Position numbers and translations under genes: made by a program. The notes under the pieces are model-generated. The model searched no databases and was not told the DNA's origin. It was given only the letters and a program-made list of their open reading frames with translations. A DNA stretch of 64,000 bases from UBA2767 sp965228625 (GTDB lineage: Bacteria > Pseudomonadota > Alphaproteobacteria > Rhizobiales > Methyloligellaceae): NCBI GenBank assembly GCA_965228625.1, contig OZ245829.1, positions 1,178,001 through 1,242,000 of the forward strand, in the 5' to 3' direction. Of the stretch, positions 7,887 through 21,600 are shown piece by piece. Every line of letters starts with the position of its first letter. The first letter of the stretch is position 1.

Positions 7887-9638
7887 TCAGGCGCTCCGTC
7901 GCCTGATCTTGCGCACGTTGCCCTGCCCTGCCGAGCCTGCGGCACCTTGAACATGCTCGCGCAGCACTTCGTCCTTTGGACCGAATCCGATTTGCCGGCC
8001 GTCGCGCAGAACCAGCAGCAGGTTCACCGCGGCGATGGCGCTCGGCCGGTGCGCCATGACGACGACCGCACAACCTTCTTCGCGCAGGTTCAGGATCGCC
8101 TCGGTGAGTGCATCCTCCCCTTCGGCGTCGAGGTTGGAATTTGGTTCATCAAGAACAACGAGCACCGGATTGCCATAAAGGGCGCGTGCCAGCGCTACCC
8201 GCTGTCGCTGTCCGGCCGAGAGCACGGCCCCACCCTCTCCGATCTGGGTCTGGTAGCCATCGGGCAGGTGCAGGATGAGATCATGAACACCCGCTTTCTG
8301 TGCGGCGGCAACAATGGCTTCCGAGTCACGCTCCTGATCGAAACGGCCGATGTTCTCCTCGACCGTCCCGTCGAACAGTTCAACATCCTGTGGCAGGTAG
8401 CCGATATTGCGGCCAAGCTGTTGCGGGTCCCACTGATCGAGCGCCGCCCGGTTCAATCGCACGGCCCCTTTCAGAACGGGCCAGACACCCACGAGCGCGC
8501 GGGCCAGTGTCGACTTTCCCGATGCGCTCGGGCCGATAACGCCGACGGCGTCGCCCGGTTCAATCTTGAAGCTTATCGACTTCAACACGGGCTCCATGAT
8601 GCCGGGAGGCGCCGCATAGAGCCTGGTTACGGACAGTATTCCCTTTGGCTCGGGCAGTGACATCCGCGCCTCGTTCGCCGGCAGGGTTTCCAGGGCGGCC
8701 TTGATGCGTCTGGCGCCTTGGCGCGCACTGATGAATGCGCGCCAGTTGCCAACCGCCTGCTCGATCGGCGCCAGCGCCCGCGACAGGATAATCGAAGCGG
8801 CAATCATGATGCCCGGCGTTACGATCTGCTGCAAAGCAAGATACGCGCCCGTCGCCAGTATGAGTGACTGCAGAAACAGGCGCGTCACCTTGGTAACCGA
8901 GGTTATGGTCCCCGCCACATCGCTGGCCCGCGTGTGCGAACCCAGTGCCTCGCGACGATGTGATGCCCAGCGGTCATGGTAGGCATTCCCCATGCCCATC
9001 GCCCGCAGCACTTCGGAGTTTCGTCGCCCCGCTTCGGCTAGTGCGAAGCTTTTGGCTGTTTTGGCTGATGCCTCCGCCAGAGGTTTCTTGGAAACGATCT
9101 CATTGAGGAGTGAGAGAACCAACAGAATCGTGGCACCGACAACCGCAACCATCCCAAGCCACCAATGGAACATGAAGATGACGGCGAAGTAGACCGGCGC
9201 CCAAGGCATGTCGAAGATGGCGAGCGGACCCGGACCGGAGATGAACTGGCGGAGCTGATCGAGGTCACGCAAGGTCTGCGTATCGTTGGCTCGCGAGGCG
9301 GAGAGCCCTCCGCCTTTCAGGATCGTATCGAAGACCGGCCCGTTCAGAATGCGATCGATACGCAACCCCACGCGCACAAGAAGCCGCGAGCGCACGAGCT
9401 CGAGAAGACCCATAAAGGCAAAAAGCCCGGCCACCAGGATGAGAAGCGCAACCAGCGTTGGAACGCTTCGGCTCGTGAGCACCCGGTCGTAGATCTGCAG
9501 CATGAAGAGCGGACCGGTGAGCATCAGGAGATTGGTGAAAAAGCTGATCGCGCCGATCCCGATCAGCGCACCGCGGCACGCGGCAAGCGCCGCCGCGAGC
9601 GTGGGCCGCGGCGACGTCTGAGAACTCTGGCTACTCAT
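7887..9638 (-). CDS. Type I secretion ABC exporter (PrtD/LipB type)
   Basis: A 583-residue exporter half-transporter that uses ATP to push an unfolded RTX substrate through the envelope. The N-terminal half has the six-helix membrane domain; no C39 peptidase or C39-like domain precedes it, which places it with PrtD/AprD-type exporters and not HlyB. The ATPase half has Walker A GPSASGKST, signature LSAGQRQR, and Walker B LVVLDEPNSNLD. It begins 22 bases after the stop of the giant RTX gene with no strong terminator between, and is followed one base later by the adaptor gene. The operon structure points to the giant protein as its cargo. Confidence 0.93.
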   Translation of the reverse strand: MSSQSSQTSPRPTLAAALAACRGALIGIGAISFFTNLLMLTGPLFMLQIYDRVLTSRSVPTLVALLILVAGLFAFMGLLELVRSRLLVRVGLRIDRILNGPVFDTILKGGGLSASRANDTQTLRDLDQLRQFISGPGPLAIFDMPWAPVYFAVIFMFHWWLGMVAVVGATILLVLSLLNEIVSKKPLAEASAKTAKSFALAEAGRRNSEVLRAMGMGNAYHDRWASHRREALGSHTRASDVAGTITSVTKVTRLFLQSLILATGAYLALQQIVTPGIMIAASIILSRALAPIEQAVGNWRAFISARQGARRIKAALETLPANEARMSLPEPKGILSVTRLYAAPPGIMEPVLKSISFKIEPGDAVGVIGPSASGKSTLARALVGVWPVLKGAVRLNRAALDQWDPQQLGRNIGYLPQDVELFDGTVEENIGRFDQERDSEAIVAAAQKAGVHDLILHLPDGYQTQIGEGGAVLSAGQRQRVALARALYGNPVLVVLDEPNSNLDAEGEDALTEAILNLREEGCAVVVMAHRPSAIAAVNLLLVLRDGRQIGFGPKDEVLREHVQGAAGSAGQGNVRKIRRRSA

Positions 9639-9660
9639 TTACGCATCAGACATGGGCGCT

Positions 9661-12600
9661 CTACACGAACCGGAAGTCGTCTTCGTGAAGACTGGCGAGG
9701 CTCACGCCTGCAAGCGCGACACCATTTGACGCGTCAAAGTCGATATGCGTATCGCCGTTGATTTCCGTCGCCGCAGCGATCACATGCGAGAACTGTGTGA
9801 AACCAGTGATTCCGTCGATTTCGATGACGTCATCGCTGCCTGCCCCGGCCTCAAAGCCTCCGACCCAATCGAAGCCTTCACCGGACGCCAGCACGATCGT
9901 GTCATCACCGCTTTCTCCCTCCATGTAGTCATCGCCGGCGCCACCGATTAGCCTGTCGTCGCCGTCGCTGCCGTACAAGCTGTCTGCTCCAGCTCCTCCT
10001 TCGATGACATCGTTCCCGAAGAAGCCGTTGATTGTGTCATCGCCCGACGTTGTCTGATCGGCGAGGTAATTCGCCTTCACATCATCCGCGGTCCACACCG
10101 TTGCGTCATTGAATCGAAACTGCTCGATCGTCTCCCAATCGTCCTGGAATTGATTGACCACGCGAATCTCATCGCCACCGACGCCGATGGTCAGAACGAG
10201 ATCGAAGAAGCCGTCACTGGCCCGGTCGATGGAAATCATGCCTGTCGTAATACCGGAGCCGAATTCGATAGCATCCGGTGCGGCCGTGGGGTCGCTCCAC
10301 TCCTGAATCAAATCCGATCCGTCGCCGACGTTAAAGATGTAAGTGTCTGCTCCCTGCAGGCCCTCAAGGTAATCGTTCCCTGTGCCGCCTGTGATCGTGT
10401 CGTCGCCGTCATAAGCGTAGACAGCATCGTTGCCTGCGCCGGCATCGATAACGTCATCGACGAAGAAGCCATCTATAGTGTCGTCACCGCTCGTGCTGTG
10501 CTGACTGAGATAGGTCAGTCTGAGGTCTTCCTCTGACCAGACCGTCCCGTCGGCAAATTTCACCTGTTCGATGAACTGCATGTTGCTGCCGAAGTGACCC
10601 TGCGCCGTGATCTGATCACCGGCGCCAAAGTCGAGCACCATGTCCCAGATCGAGGCCGAGCCGCGCTCAACGGCGACGTTTGTGGACAGAAGACCTGCAC
10701 CGAGGTGGAGCGCATCGTTGTCCGCAGGATCACCCCAGTCGTTGATGAGATCGGCGCCGTCGCCTGCGTTGTAGATGTAAGTGTCCGCGCCTTCTCCGCC
10801 TTCAAGGGTGTCGGCGCCCAAACCGCCGATGAGTACGTCGTCTCCGGCGCCGGCGCCGAGTGTGTCCGCGCCCTCATACCCATAGATGATCTCGTCGCCG
10901 GCGCTGCCGTTGAGCGTTTCGTCTGCAGATGTCCCGAGGATCAGAGTGGTGGCTTCGCCGAGGGCATTGATCGTTGCCCGATCCCGAGATGTGCCGTCTG
11001 CGAACTCGATCACCTCAATCCCGTAGTTCGATGACGTCGAATAGTACTGCTCATCAATCTCGATAAGGTGGCCTGTGGTCAGATCAGTCAGGAAGAGATC
11101 ATTCCCCAGCTTGGACAGCTCGATATCGGCCTGGTTCAGATCGGTGAGCTTGAGCGTGTCGACATAGGTGGTCGAGGCGTTCTCCTCGTCTATCCGGTCG
11201 TTTCCGTCGCCGGAGGCATAGATGAATGTGTCGCTGCCCGTCGTACTGCGGATGTTGTCATCTCCGAGACCACCGAAGAACGTGTCATCTCCCCCCGCAA
11301 CATCTATGGAATCGTTCGCATCAGTCCCGCGTATCCACGCATTTGCCTTTATGGTCGCACGATCCCAGGTGGTGCCATCGGCAAACTCGATCACCTCGAT
11401 CCCGTAGTTTGCTGATGTCGAATAGAATTGCTCGTCAATCTCGATAAGCTGGCCTGTGGTCAGATCGGTCAGGAACAGATCATTCCCAACCGTGGACAAC
11501 TCGATGTCGGCCTGGTTCAGATCGGTGAGTTTGAGCGTGTCGACGTAGGTGGTCGAACCGTTCTCCTCATCTATCCGGTCGTTTCCGTCACCGGTGGCAT
11601 AGATGAACGTGTCGCTGCCCGTTGTACTGCGAATATTGTCATTACCCAGCCCGCCGACAAAGGTGTCGTCTCCGCCAGCAATGTTCATGGAGTCATCGCC
11701 GTCCGTTCCGCGGAACCAGGAATTGGCGAGGATGGTCGCGCGATTCCATATCGTTCCATCCGCGAACTCGATTTCCTCAAGTCCCCAATTGCCGCCATAG
11801 AACTGATCATCGGAGGTGATGACAGCGCCGGTCGCATTGTCTGTGATCAGAAGATCGTTTGAGTTGTTGAAATTCCGCGCAAAGGTCAGATCGGCAATGT
11901 TCAGGTCGCTGAACACCAGCCTGTCGGTTGATGTATCGTCGCTCTGGTCGTCAAGAAAATCGGTGCCGTCGCCGGAAGCATAGAAGTAGACATCGTTACC
12001 CGCCGCGCCACGCAGTGTATCGTCGCCACCGTTGCCGATGATGACATTGTCGCCGGATGTTCCCGTGATCGTCTCGCCGGCTGCCGTCCCGCGGAACCAG
12101 GCATTGTCGAGTATGGTCGCGCGATTCCATATCGTTCCATCCGCGAACTCGATTTCCTCAAGTCCCCAATTGCCGCCATAGAACTGGTCATCGGAGGTGA
12201 TGACGGCGCCGGTCGCATTGACTGTGATCAGAAGATCGTTCGTGTTGCTGATATTCCGGGCAAAGGTCAGATCGGCAATGTTCAGGTCGCTGAACACCAG
12301 CCTGTCGGTCGACGTATCATCGCTCTGGTCGTCAAGAAAATCCGTGCCGTCACCGGAGGCATAGATGTAGACATCGTTGCCCGCCGCGCCACGCAGCGTA
12401 TCGTCGCCACCGTTGCCGATGATGACATTGTCGCCGGATGTTCCCGTGATCGTCTCGCCGGCTGCCGTCCCGCGGTACCAGGCGTTCATCTCGATCATCG
12501 CCTCATCCCAGATCGTGCCGTCAGCAAACTCGATCTGTTCCAGGCCGTAGTCGCCGCTCCGGAACTGGTCATCGACATCAATGGTTTCACCGGTCGCATT

Positions 12601-15600
12601 GACCAGGATCTCCAGGTCATTCGTATTGCTGACCACGCGCGTGAAGGTTAGGTCGGCAATGTTCAGATCGGTAAGCAGAAGCCGGTCGGTACCAACCTGT
12701 GACGCCTCATCAACAATGTCGTTTCCGTCACCGGAAGCATAACGATAGGTGTCACTGCCGGCTGTACCGCGCAACGTATCGTCACCACCATTGCCGATAA
12801 TTACATCATCACCAGCCGACGCTGTGATGGTTTCACCCGCTGCGGTTCCCCGGAACCAGGCGTTCATCTCGATCGTCGCCTCGTCCCAAACTGTGCCATC
12901 GGCAAACTCGATCTGCTCCAAGCCGTAGTCGCCGCTCCGGAACTGGTCATCGACATCGATGGTTTCACCAGTCGCATCGATCGTGATCAGCAGATCGTTG
13001 GAGTTACTCAGTTTGCGTGAGAACGTCAGATCACCGACATTGAGGTCTGTGAACTCGAGCGTATCGGTCGTATTGGCGAAGGCGTCGTCGTTGATGAGGT
13101 CGTTTCCGTCACCGCTGGCATAAAGATAGACGTCCGACCCGTCATTTCCGTTCAGTGTGTCGTCGCCAGCCAATCCTTGCAGCACGTCCGCACTTGCGGT
13201 GCCGTTCAGGGTTTCGCTCGCCGACGTGCCAGTGATCACGTTCGTTCCGAGCAGCATGTCTTCGATGTCGGTCCACGTCCAGATGGTGCCGTCATCGAAC
13301 TCGACATTCTCGATCCGGTCATTCGAACTACCGATTGCACTGAACTGCTCATCGAGTATGACGCTACCACCACCCGCAAAGCTGAGGATGACGTCATCCG
13401 GATCAACACCCGAGCTGGTCAGCGTGACGTCAGCAACCGCGATGTTGTGGAGGCGCAGCGTATCCGCCAATGCGTCGAAGCTGTTGTCCAAGATAACGTC
13501 GTCGCCATCGCCGGCGGTGTAGACGTAGGTATCTCCGCCATTGCCGCCCTCGAGCGTATCGTTGCCGAGGCCGCCTTCAATCGTGTCGTCTCTGTCAAAG
13601 CCGATTATGTCGTCGTCGCCGTCCGTTGAGGCCTGATTGAGATAAGCATCCTCCAGGTCACGGGCACTCCATACGGTGCCGTCTCCGAATACGATCTCTT
13701 CGATGCCGTAGGCGCCGCTCGTGTTCCGGAACTGCTCATCGAGCACAATAGACCCGGCGATGCCGGTAAAGGTGAGCGTTACATCATCGTCGTCAGTCGT
13801 CGAACGTGTGAGCACGACGTCTGCCGCATTCAGCCCGGTTCCAAGGATCAGCCTGTCGGTATTCGCAGAAAGGCCGTTGTCGAGGATGACATCATCACCA
13901 TCACCCAGATTGTAGATGTAGGTGTCGCTGCCAACACCACCCTCGAGCGTGTCGTTTCCGAGACCACCCGCGAGCGTCTCGTCTCCTCCGAACCCGAGTA
14001 TGTCGTCGTCGCCGTCCGTCGAAACCTGGTTGAGATAAGCATCCTCCAGGTCACGGGCACTCCATACGGTGCCGTCTCCGAATACGATCTCTTCGATGCC
14101 GTAGGCACCGCTCGTGTTCCGGAACTGCTCGTCGAGCACAATAGACCCGGCGACGCCCGTAAAGGTCAGCGTCACATCATCGTCGTCGGTCGTCGAACGT
14201 GTGAGAACGACGTCTGCCGCATTCAGCCCGGTTCCAAGGATCAGCCTGTCGGTATTCGCCGCAATGCCGTTGTCGAGAATGACATCATCACCGTCACCCG
14301 GATTGTAAACGTAAGTGTCGCTGCCGACACCACCCTCGAGCGTGTCATTTCCGAGACCACCCTCGAGCGTCTCGTCTCCTCCGAACCCGAGTATGACGTC
14401 GTCGCCGTCCGTCGAAACCTGGTTGAGATAAGCATCCTCCAGGTCACGGGCACTCCATACGGTACCGTCTCCGAATACGATCTCTTCGATGCCGTAGGCG
14501 CCGCTCGTGTTCCGGAACTGCTCGTCGAGCACAATAGACCCGGCGACGCCGGTAAAGGTCAGCGTCACATCATCGTCGTCAGTCGTCGAACGTGTGAGAA
14601 CGACGTCTACCGCGTTCAGGCCGTTTCCAAGTGTCAGCCTGTCCGTGTTCGATGATATCCCGTTGTCGAAGATAACATCGTCACCATCACCCAGATTGTA
14701 GATGTAGGTGTCACTGCCGAGACCGCCCTCAAGCGTGTCGTTGCCGCCGAGACCCTGAAGTGTTTCGTTTTCGCCAGTTCCCGTCAGCGTATCGTCGCCC
14801 GATGTCCCGAGGATAAGATTGGGATTGACCGCATTGACCGTCAGATCGACCGTCGCCGTCGAGGTGCCGCCATTGCCGTCGGAGACCGTGTAGGTGAACG
14901 AGGCCGGGCCGTTGTAGTCGGCCGCCGGGGTGAACTCGACGTCGCCCTGGGCATTGAGCACGGCGGTGCCGTTGACCGCGTCCTGCACCGAGAGGATCGT
15001 CAGCGTGTCGTTGTCCGCATCGGTGTCGTTGGCGAGCAGTGCCGAGGCCAGGATCGTCACCAGCGTGTCCTCGTTGGTCGAGAAGCCGCTGTCGGCATTC
15101 GCAACCGGATCGTCATTGACCGCATTGACCGTCAGATCGACGGTCGCCGTCGACGTGCCGCCATTGCCGTCGGAGACGGTGTAGGTGAAGGAGGCCGCGC
15201 CGTTGTAGTCGGCCGCCGGCGTGAACTCGACGTCGCCTTGCGCGTTAAGCACCACCGTGCCGTTAACCGCGTCCTGCACCGAGAGGATCGTCAGCGTGTC
15301 GTTGTCCGCATCGGTGTCGTTGGCGAGCAGTGCCGATGCCAGGATCGTCACCAGCGCATCTTCATCAGTCGAAAAGCCGCTGTCGGCATTCGCAACCGGA
15401 TCGTCATTGACCGCATTCACCGTCAGATCGACGGTCGCCGTGGACGTGCCGCCATTGCCGTCGGAGACGGTGTAGGTGAACGAGGCCGCGCCGTTGTAGT
15501 CGGCCGCCGGCGTGAACTCTACGTCGCCTTGCGCGTTAAGCACCACCGTGCCGTTGACCGCGTCCTGCACCGAGAGGATCGTCAGCGTGTCGTTGTCGGC

Positions 15601-18600
15601 GTCCGTGTCGTTGGCGAGCAGCGCCGACGCCAGGATCGTGACCAGCGTATCTTCATCCGTGGTGAAGCCTGAATCCGCAACCGCAACCGGATCGTCATTG
15701 ACCGCATTGACCGTCAGATCGACGGTCGCCGTGGACGTGCCGCCATTGCCGTCGGAGACGGTATAGGTGAAGGAGGCCGGGCCGTTATAGTCGGCGGCCG
15801 GGGTGAACTCGACATCCCCTTGCGCGTTGAGCAGCACGGAACCGTTGACCGCATCCTGCACCGAGAGGATCGTCAGCGTGTCGTTGTCCGCATCCGTGTC
15901 GTTGGCAAGCAGCGCCGACGCCAGGATCGTCACCAGCGTGTCTTCATCAGTCGAGAAGCCGGAGTCTCCGACTGCGACGGGAGCCGTGTTCCCTGGAACG
16001 ACCGCATTGACCGTCAGATTGACGGTGGCCGTGGACGTGCCACCATTGCCGTCGGAGACGGTGTAGGTGAAGGATGCCGGTCCGTCGTAATCGGCGGCCG
16101 GGGTGAACTCGACGTCGCCTTGCGCGTTGAGCACCACCGTGCCGTTGACCGCGTCCTGCACCGAGAGGATCGTCAGCGTGTCGTTGTCCGCATCCGCATC
16201 GTTGGCGAGCAGTGCCGACGCCAGGATCGTGACCAGCGTGTCCTCATCCGTGGTGAAGCCGCTGTCGGCATTTGCAACCGGATCGTCATTGACCGCATTC
16301 ACCGTCAGATCGACCGTCGCCGTGGACGTGCCGCCATTGCCGTCGGAGACGGTGTAGGTGAAGGATGCCGGGCCGTTGTAGTCGGCCGCCGGCGTGAACT
16401 CGACGTCCCCTTGCGCGTTGAGCACCACGGAACCGTTGACCGCGTCCTGCACCGAGAGGATCGTCAGCATGTCGTTGTCCGCATCCGTGTCGTTGGCGAG
16501 CAGCGCCGATGCCAGGATCGTCACCAGCGTGTCCTCATCCGTGGTGAAGCCTGAATCCGCAACCGCGACCGGATCGTCATTGACCGCGTTCACGGTGAGA
16601 TCGACCGTCGCGGTCGACGTGCCGCCATTGCCGTCGGAGACGGTGTAGGTGAAGGATGCCGGGCCGTTGTAGTCGGCGGCCGGCGTGAACTCGACGTCCC
16701 CTTGCGCGTTGAGCACCACGGAACCGTTGACCGCATCCTGCACCGAGAGGATCGTCAGCGTGTCGTTGTCGGCGTCCGTGTCGTTGGCAAGCAGCGCCGA
16801 GGCCAGGATCGTCACCAGTGTGTCTTCATCCGTGGTGAAGCCTGAATCCGCAACCGCAACCGGATCGTCATTGACCGCATTGACCGTCAGATCGACCGTC
16901 GCCGTCGAGGTGCCGCCATTGCCGTCGGAGACGGTGTAGGTGAACGAGGCCGGGCCGTTATAGTCGGCGGCCGGCGTGAACTCGACGTCGCCCTGGGCGT
17001 TGAGCACCACCGTGCCGTTGACCGCGTCCTGCACCGAGAGGATCGTCAGCGTGTCGTTGTCGGCGTCCGTGTCGTTGGCAAGCAGTGCCGACGCCAGGAT
17101 TGTCACCAGCGTGTCCTCGTTGGTCGAGAAGCCGCTGTCGGCATTTGCAACCGGATCGTCATTGACCGCATTGACCGTCAGATCGACGGTCGCCGTCGAC
17201 GTGCCGCCATTGCCGTCGGAGACGGTGTAGGTGAACGAGGCCGGGCCGTTGTAATCGGCGGCCGGCGTGAACTCGACATCCCCTTGCGCGTTGAGCACCA
17301 CGGAACCGTTAACCGCGTCCTGCACCGAGAGGATCGTCAGCGTGTCGTTGTCCGCATCGGTGTCGTTGGCGAGCAGTGCCGATGCCAGGATCGTCACCAG
17401 CGTATCTTCATCAGTCGAGAAGCCGCTGTCGGCATTCGCGACCGGATCGTCATTGACCGCGTTCACCGTCAGATCGACGGTGGCCGTGGACGTCCCGCCA
17501 TTGCCGTCGGAGACGGTATAGGTGAAGGAGGCCGGGCCGTTGTAATCGGCCGCCGGCGTGAACTCGACGTCGCCTTGCGCGTTGAGCAGCACGGAACCGT
17601 TGACCGCATCCTGCACCGAGAGGATCGTCAGCGTGTCATTGTCCGCATCCGTGTCGTTGGCAAGCAGCGCCGAGGCCAGGATCGTCACCAGCGTATCTTC
17701 ATCAGTCGAGAAGCCGCTGTCGGCAACGGCCAAAGGCGCTGTGTTGTTGAGTGCGGCCAGGTTTTCGAGAGCAATGAAATCCCAGTGTGTTCCGTCGTCG
17801 AACACGACCTCATCGACGCCACCGGTTGCGGCAATCAAGCGATCCTCCAGTGTGATGGTCTCACCGGTATCTATGATCGTGAGAATGAAATCTTGGCCAT
17901 CTGCGGATCGCTCGACCGATACGTCCGATGGAAGGATATCAGCCGCAAAATACAGCCTGTCGATGATCTCGCCGTCGGAGCCGCCATCGTTGATGGTGTC
18001 ATTCCCGTCACCGCGGCTATAGAAGTACGAGTCCGAACCGTCGCCGCCGGCGAGAACGTCGTCCCCCAATCCTCCGGTGATTGAGTCTTCACCACCAAGG
18101 CCATTGATTGTGTCATGGCCCGCGCCACCGCTCATGATGTTGTCGGTTTCATCGCCAACAAGCGTATCGTCACCACCAGTTGCCGGATTCGAAAGGCTCA
18201 CCAGTTCATCACGCGACCAAACCGTTCCATCGACAAAGGCAATCTTCTCAATGCCTGAGATATCGGTGGCAAACTGATCGCTGACAGTGATCTTGTCGGT
18301 GGTGCCGTTGATCGCAATCACGAGGTCCATGCCCGCGTTTTCACGGGTCAATGTGACGTCTCCGGGGGCAATATTCTCGCCGAACTGGACGGTGTCGTTA
18401 TCCGTATTGAAGCCACCGGTGGACTCGGAAATGGTGTCTTGGCCGTCACCGAGATTGAAGATGTACGTATCGTTGCCGCTGCCACCACTCAGCAGGTCAT
18501 TGCCACCCTGCCCCGACAGGATTTCGTCGTCGCTGGAACCGTCCAGCGTATCGTCGCCACTCGTGCCGCGAATCCAGGCTTCGTTGTCGATTCTTGACCT

Positions 18601-21600
18601 GTCCCAGACAGTTCCGTCCGCGAAAACAATCTGCTCAATGCCACGGGAACTGCCGGAGAATTGATCATTGAAAGTGATCGTATCGCCGGTGGCTTCAATC
18701 AGAACGATCAGATCGTCGCCAAGCCTGCTCAGTTGAACGCCAGGCGCATTGATGTCCGCAAACTCAAGCGTATCGGTCCCGCTCGAATTGCCGGTTTCAT
18801 TTATGGTGTCTGAGCCATCACCCGACCGATAGACAAACGTATCGTTGCCGACATTGGAATTGATGACATCGTCGCCCGCCCTTCCCAGGAAGCGATCATC
18901 GTCATTCGTTCCCGAGAGCGTATCGTTGCCATCGGTCCCCTCGATCAGCGCCTGAGAGTCGATGAAGTCCTTTCGCCAAATCTCCCCGTTAGCGAATGCG
19001 ATCTCTTCAATGCCGGCGTATTTGCTGTTTGATGCAGCATTGAAATGATCCTGAACGGTGAGGATCTCGCTCGTCGAATCAATCCTGATCTGCAGATCGA
19101 GCCCGGACCTGAGAAGCGTAACATCTGACGAGTTCACGTCTTCGAACTTCACAACATCAAGACCATTGAAACTTCCCGATCCGATGCCCTCGACAATGGT
19201 GTCGTTTCCGTCCCCTGTGCCCCAAAGATAGACATCGCTTTCACCGTCCCCGCCAATGAGCGTGTCGTCGCCCGCGCCCCCATCAATGGTCTCAGCCGTA
19301 AAGCTGACGCCCGTTACCGTTTCGGCACTCGCCGTACCGGTTACGATATTGCTTTCCACAGGGCTCGCGGTTGTTCGCGCCAGGATGTCCGCGATCGTGA
19401 GGATGGTGCCGTCATCGAACCTGATTTCCTCGACCGTGAACTCAGGGCCTCGGAAGAAATTGCGCAAGACAACTGATGGTGCGCCGTAGGCATAGGTATC
19501 CCAGATGTGCAGGTCCTGGCCGTTCTCAGCACGGCGGAAACTCACATCGTCGGGAACATCGAATGATGACTGAAAGTCCTGATTGAAGATCAGGACGTCA
19601 AAGTCGCCTGTCTGTCCCTGGTCTTCGATGTTTACGAAGCGAGCGCCACTGCCGACCTCATATGTGTCGTTTCCATCGCCACCGATGAGAACATCCCATT
19701 CTCGTCCCTGAAACTCCTCATACTGAGCAACGAGCGTGTCGTTGCCGGCACCAGCAACAATCGTCCGGCCATCGCCGAACCCGAGGAGGGTGTCGTCGCC
19801 TTCGGTGTTGTTTTGGGAGAAATAGATCTCTTTCAGATCATCCAGCGTCCAGGTCGTTTCGGTTTCCCGGAAGAAGACCTCCAAGATGTAGTCGACATCT
19901 CCGGTGAGCCGAAGCGTGTCCTGGGTCCCGGAAATCGTGAGATCCGTGAAGGTTTGTAACTCTCCCTCAATCAGCTCAACGCTGCGCGAAATCTCAATGT
20001 CCGACGGCAAGATGCCTTCGTTGAAGCGAACAAAGTCGCGAGCATCGACCGGGAAGAAGATATAGAAACTACCTTGGGCATCAAAAACAGTGTCGGTGCC
20101 ATAACCCAGACCGAATACATACGTGTCGCTGCCGCCCAGGCCCCGCAGCTCGTCATTGCCTGCGCCCCCATCGAGCAGGTCGATAAGCGGGTCATATCCA
20201 AGCAATACGTCATCGCCCGACGTGCCCTGGAGGAAAGTACTTGCGATGTAGGAGAACGACCAGACGGTGCCATCCTCAAATCGAACCTCATCAATCGGCT
20301 TCTCGAACTCACCGGTCTCCGACACATCCGCGACTACGCCGGACTCAACGGTTATGCGCTCACCCGTCGGCAAGATGTCGAAATACAAATCAAACACCTG
20401 ACCGCCAGACGGATTTATCGGTCTTGAGATAACAACGTCTTCCGGCCGGATACCCGTTCCGAATTCGAGAATGTCGAAACTTATGATGTCGTGTTCTTCG
20501 ATTGAGTCATTTCCATCGCCGAGTGACCATTGATAGGTGTCATCGCCGAGGCCGCCATCCAGCGTGTCATCTCCAAGCCCACCAACAAGTGTCTCCGAAA
20601 GAGACGTTCCCTGCAGCTCGTCGTCGCCGTCCGTTCCTGAAAGCAGACCGTCGGGTGACACAAGACGATCGAACTCCTCGAGAGTGAAAACCGTTCCGTC
20701 CGCGAATTCGAAACGCTCAATGCCGCCGGTCCTGTCGTCCTTGAACTCGTATTGATAGAGGATTACGACGTTGTCGCCGGTAGGTGCATATTCGATACGC
20801 AGATTGTTCTCATTCTCAAAACTCTGCTCACCGGGAACCCGCGGATCGTCAAAATCCCGTGTAAAAATAAGATCTTCAGGCGTTATGCCCGCACCAAATT
20901 GCAACGTATCGAAGCTGTACTGAACCGCGAAAGCCTCATCGACAATCAGGTCGCTCCCTGTCCCGATCTCGAAGATGTAGGTGTCGTCATCTTCGCCGCC
21001 GTAAAGGATGTCGTCACCGGCGCCACCATTCAGAATGTCGTTTCCGTCAAGACCGAACAGTTCATCGCTTCCGGCATCGCCGTTGATCACATTGTCATAG
21101 CCATCGCCAGCCAGAATGTCGTCACCGGTGGTTGTGACCAACAATTGACTGGTAATGAACTCCGCAGTCCAGATGGTTCCGTCGGAGAACTCGATTTCAG
21201 AAACAACCGGCAAATCGTCGACCAGGCCGTCGAACTGCCATTTGACGGTGATCTGATCTGACGAACCGGCGATGCTGATGAGAAGGTCCGGTGCATAGTA
21301 ATCGGCATCCCGAAAGACGATCGTCGAACCGGCCCGGGAAAGCTGGACATCTTGTGGTGCGATCCCGGCCTCGAAAACGATCCTGTTTCCGCTGTCATTG
21401 CTGGATCGATCAATGACGTCCTGTCCAAATCCGGGCCCGAATATGAACGTGTCCCGGCCCTCATTGCCGGTGAGTTCATCATCGCCGGCCCCGCCGGTAA
21501 TCGTGTCCGGGCCGGCTGTTCCGTCGATCACGTCATTGCCCGACGTCCCGTCGAGGGTTTCGCCAGGGTACGGCGCCTGCACGACAATCTCCAAGATGGA

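Noticed and set aside
14830..17750. Regular 291-bp repeats and many 84-codon plus-strand frames, superficially like an array of small genes or CRISPR
   Set aside because: The period is coding and in frame with the giant RTX gene; there are no short repeats with unique spacers and no cas genes.
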